Positions 20,041 through 20,794 of a stretch of DNA of 20,794 nucleotides are shown here, in pieces. The DNA lies in assembly GCA_041855665.1 (NCBI GenBank), contig JBHAEP010000044.1, positions 1 through 20,794 of the forward strand. The letters run 5' to 3'. The DNA is from JBHAEP01 sp041855665. Lineage in GTDB: Bacteria; Patescibacteriota; Saccharimonadia; Saccharimonadales; Saccharimonadaceae. The translations under genes and the position numbers were made by a program. Positions within the stretch are counted from its first letter, which is position 1, and each line of letters opens with the position of its first letter. The notes under the pieces were generated by a model. That model was not told the DNA's origin. It made no database searches and worked only from the letters and a program-made list of their open reading frames with translations.

Positions 20041-20794
20041 CTAGGGGTGAATAGCATCATCGAAGGCGGATTTGAATGCTTTTGGGTTTTTGACGTGTTC
20101 AAGATTTTCTAACTCGTGGTCATTTTCAGATAATGTAGTTCCAAAAATTGTGCCACTGTTAGATTTCCAGATCCACGGTATATACTCAATAATTTTTACA
20201 ATCTCACAATTACTATTGGTGTTGATGTAGATTTTTTTATTGGGTGCGTGGGTGCGATTGATGTTTAGCAGGCGACTCTTTGGGTATTCAAAGAGAACGT
20301 AGCTTTTTATCGATCCACTATTGGTTTTTTCTGAACAGATCGAAACGAAAGTATTCGACCAGCGATAAACTTCTCGCCATATAAGGTAGCTATAGGATAA
20401 AATAATCGCAATAGCTACGAATGGCCAGAAATCATTTCCGGATCCCGCCATGGACCATATAAAAACCAAAGCAAGTAAAAGCGTCAGTCTAATTTTTTCG
20501 TGTCGCTTCAACTTTTTCTTGTTTTTACTTGGCGAAATGTGAAAAATTCTAGATATTCTACCTTTACTTTTTTTGGTTGGGAATAATTTTTCTGTAATGA
20601 AAATAATCCCAAAAATATTTCCAATCAACTCCAGGTGGTGAAAATTATCACTGTAGAACACTGTTGATTCTTCAGGCAGTTTTCTACCGCTGGCTAAGGT
20701 ATCGTAGTAATTCACATGATCTAGAATATAGCTCTCTTCCTCATCGGTGTTGCTTTTTTCATCTACGATCGCAGATTCTATTTTAGTTGAATCA
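20041..20794 (-). CDS. Membrane protein, possible PH-like domain, 5' end outside window
   Basis: The frame stays open from the TAG at 20043-20041 to the right edge, so the gene is cut by the window; the GTG at 20715 is an internal codon, not a start. At least 250 residues are visible. In order: an acidic stretch (ESAIVDEKSNTDEEE), a segment SDNFHHLELIGNIFGIIFI, a strongly basic loop (KSKGRISRIFHISPSKNKKKLKRHEK), two transmembrane helices (LTLLLALVFIWSMA and FWPFVAIAIILSYSYLIW), then a beta-rich domain of about 110 residues ending in ENLEHVKNPKAFKSAFDDAI. Two helices followed by a beta domain with a terminal 'xVxNPxxFxxA' helix recalls bacterial PH-domain membrane proteins (PH_2/DUF304-type), but this is a weak pattern match. 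No neighbour helps to assign a function. Confidence 0.7.
   Translation of the reverse strand, partial: DSTKIESAIVDEKSNTDEEESYILDHVNYYDTLASGRKLPEESTVFYSDNFHHLELIGNIFGIIFITEKLFPTKKSKGRISRIFHISPSKNKKKLKRHEKIRLTLLLALVFIWSMAGSGNDFWPFVAIAIILSYSYLIWREVYRWSNTFVSICSEKTNSGSIKSYVLFEYPKSRLLNINRTHAPNKKIYINTNSNCEIVKIIEYIPWIWKSNSGTIFGTTLSENDHELENLEHVKNPKAFKSAFDDAIHP

Noticed and set aside
20713..20715. GTG as the start of the last minus-strand gene.
   Set aside because: The frame stays open for at least 26 more codons to the window edge, with plausible acidic coding sequence, and there is no ribosome site before the GTG.
1..20794. Alternative genetic code (UGA=Gly) as in some candidate-phyla bacteria.
   Set aside because: TGA terminates genes (517, 16108) and no conserved protein here needs read-through.

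Overview
The window looks like chromosomal DNA from a small-genome candidate-phyla-radiation bacterium (Patescibacteria), most likely Saccharibacteria (TM7). This is inferred from the AT-rich sequence, short intergenic gaps, mostly single-gene transcription units, a lysine-rich tailed S16, a stripped-down rpsP/khpA/trmD neighbourhood, and many orphan membrane proteins. TGA acts as a stop (for example at the Nudix/rnc junction), so the UGA=Gly code of Gracilibacteria and Absconditabacteria does not apply. Assignment is from gene content only; no database search was possible.

Left part (1-4980) is RNA and translation housekeeping: a Nudix hydrolase overlapping rnc (RNase III), rpsP (S16), khpA (KH-domain RNA-binding protein) and trmD (tRNA m1G37 methyltransferase). 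This is the classical rpsP-khpA-rimM-trmD order, but rimM is absent. In its place are two paralogous membrane-anchored proteins of unknown function on either side of khpA, a short ORF that looks truncated, a probable structured small RNA with its own promoter and terminator (about 3018-3147), and a GC-richer orphan gene on the minus strand.

Middle part (4980-13550) is cell surface and transport: a secreted GH16 glycosidase, tRNA-Gln(CTG), a 14-TM-type MFS exporter, a GltS-like glutamate/Na+ symporter, an Erm-like rRNA adenine methyltransferase whose basic C-terminal tail is encoded antisense to the end of gltS, an orphan polytopic membrane protein, RmuC and an unusual aquaporin.

Right part (13550-20794) holds a small membrane protein directly upstream of pheS, then two GC-richer orphan genes with matching 5' leaders that split pheS from pheT, then a type II NADH dehydrogenase-like flavoprotein and a membrane protein that runs off the right edge.

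Two expression styles alternate. Seven genes (trmD, gltS, the erm-like gene, the 10929 membrane protein, rmuC, the 13600 small protein and pheT) have a TATAAT-like box only 6-11 bp before the ATG, so their mRNAs should be leaderless. The three GC-richer orphan genes instead have strong promoters, a stem-loop predicted to start at or within 3 nt of +1, and a clear Shine-Dalgarno. No CRISPR array, transposase, integrase or rRNA gene was seen.
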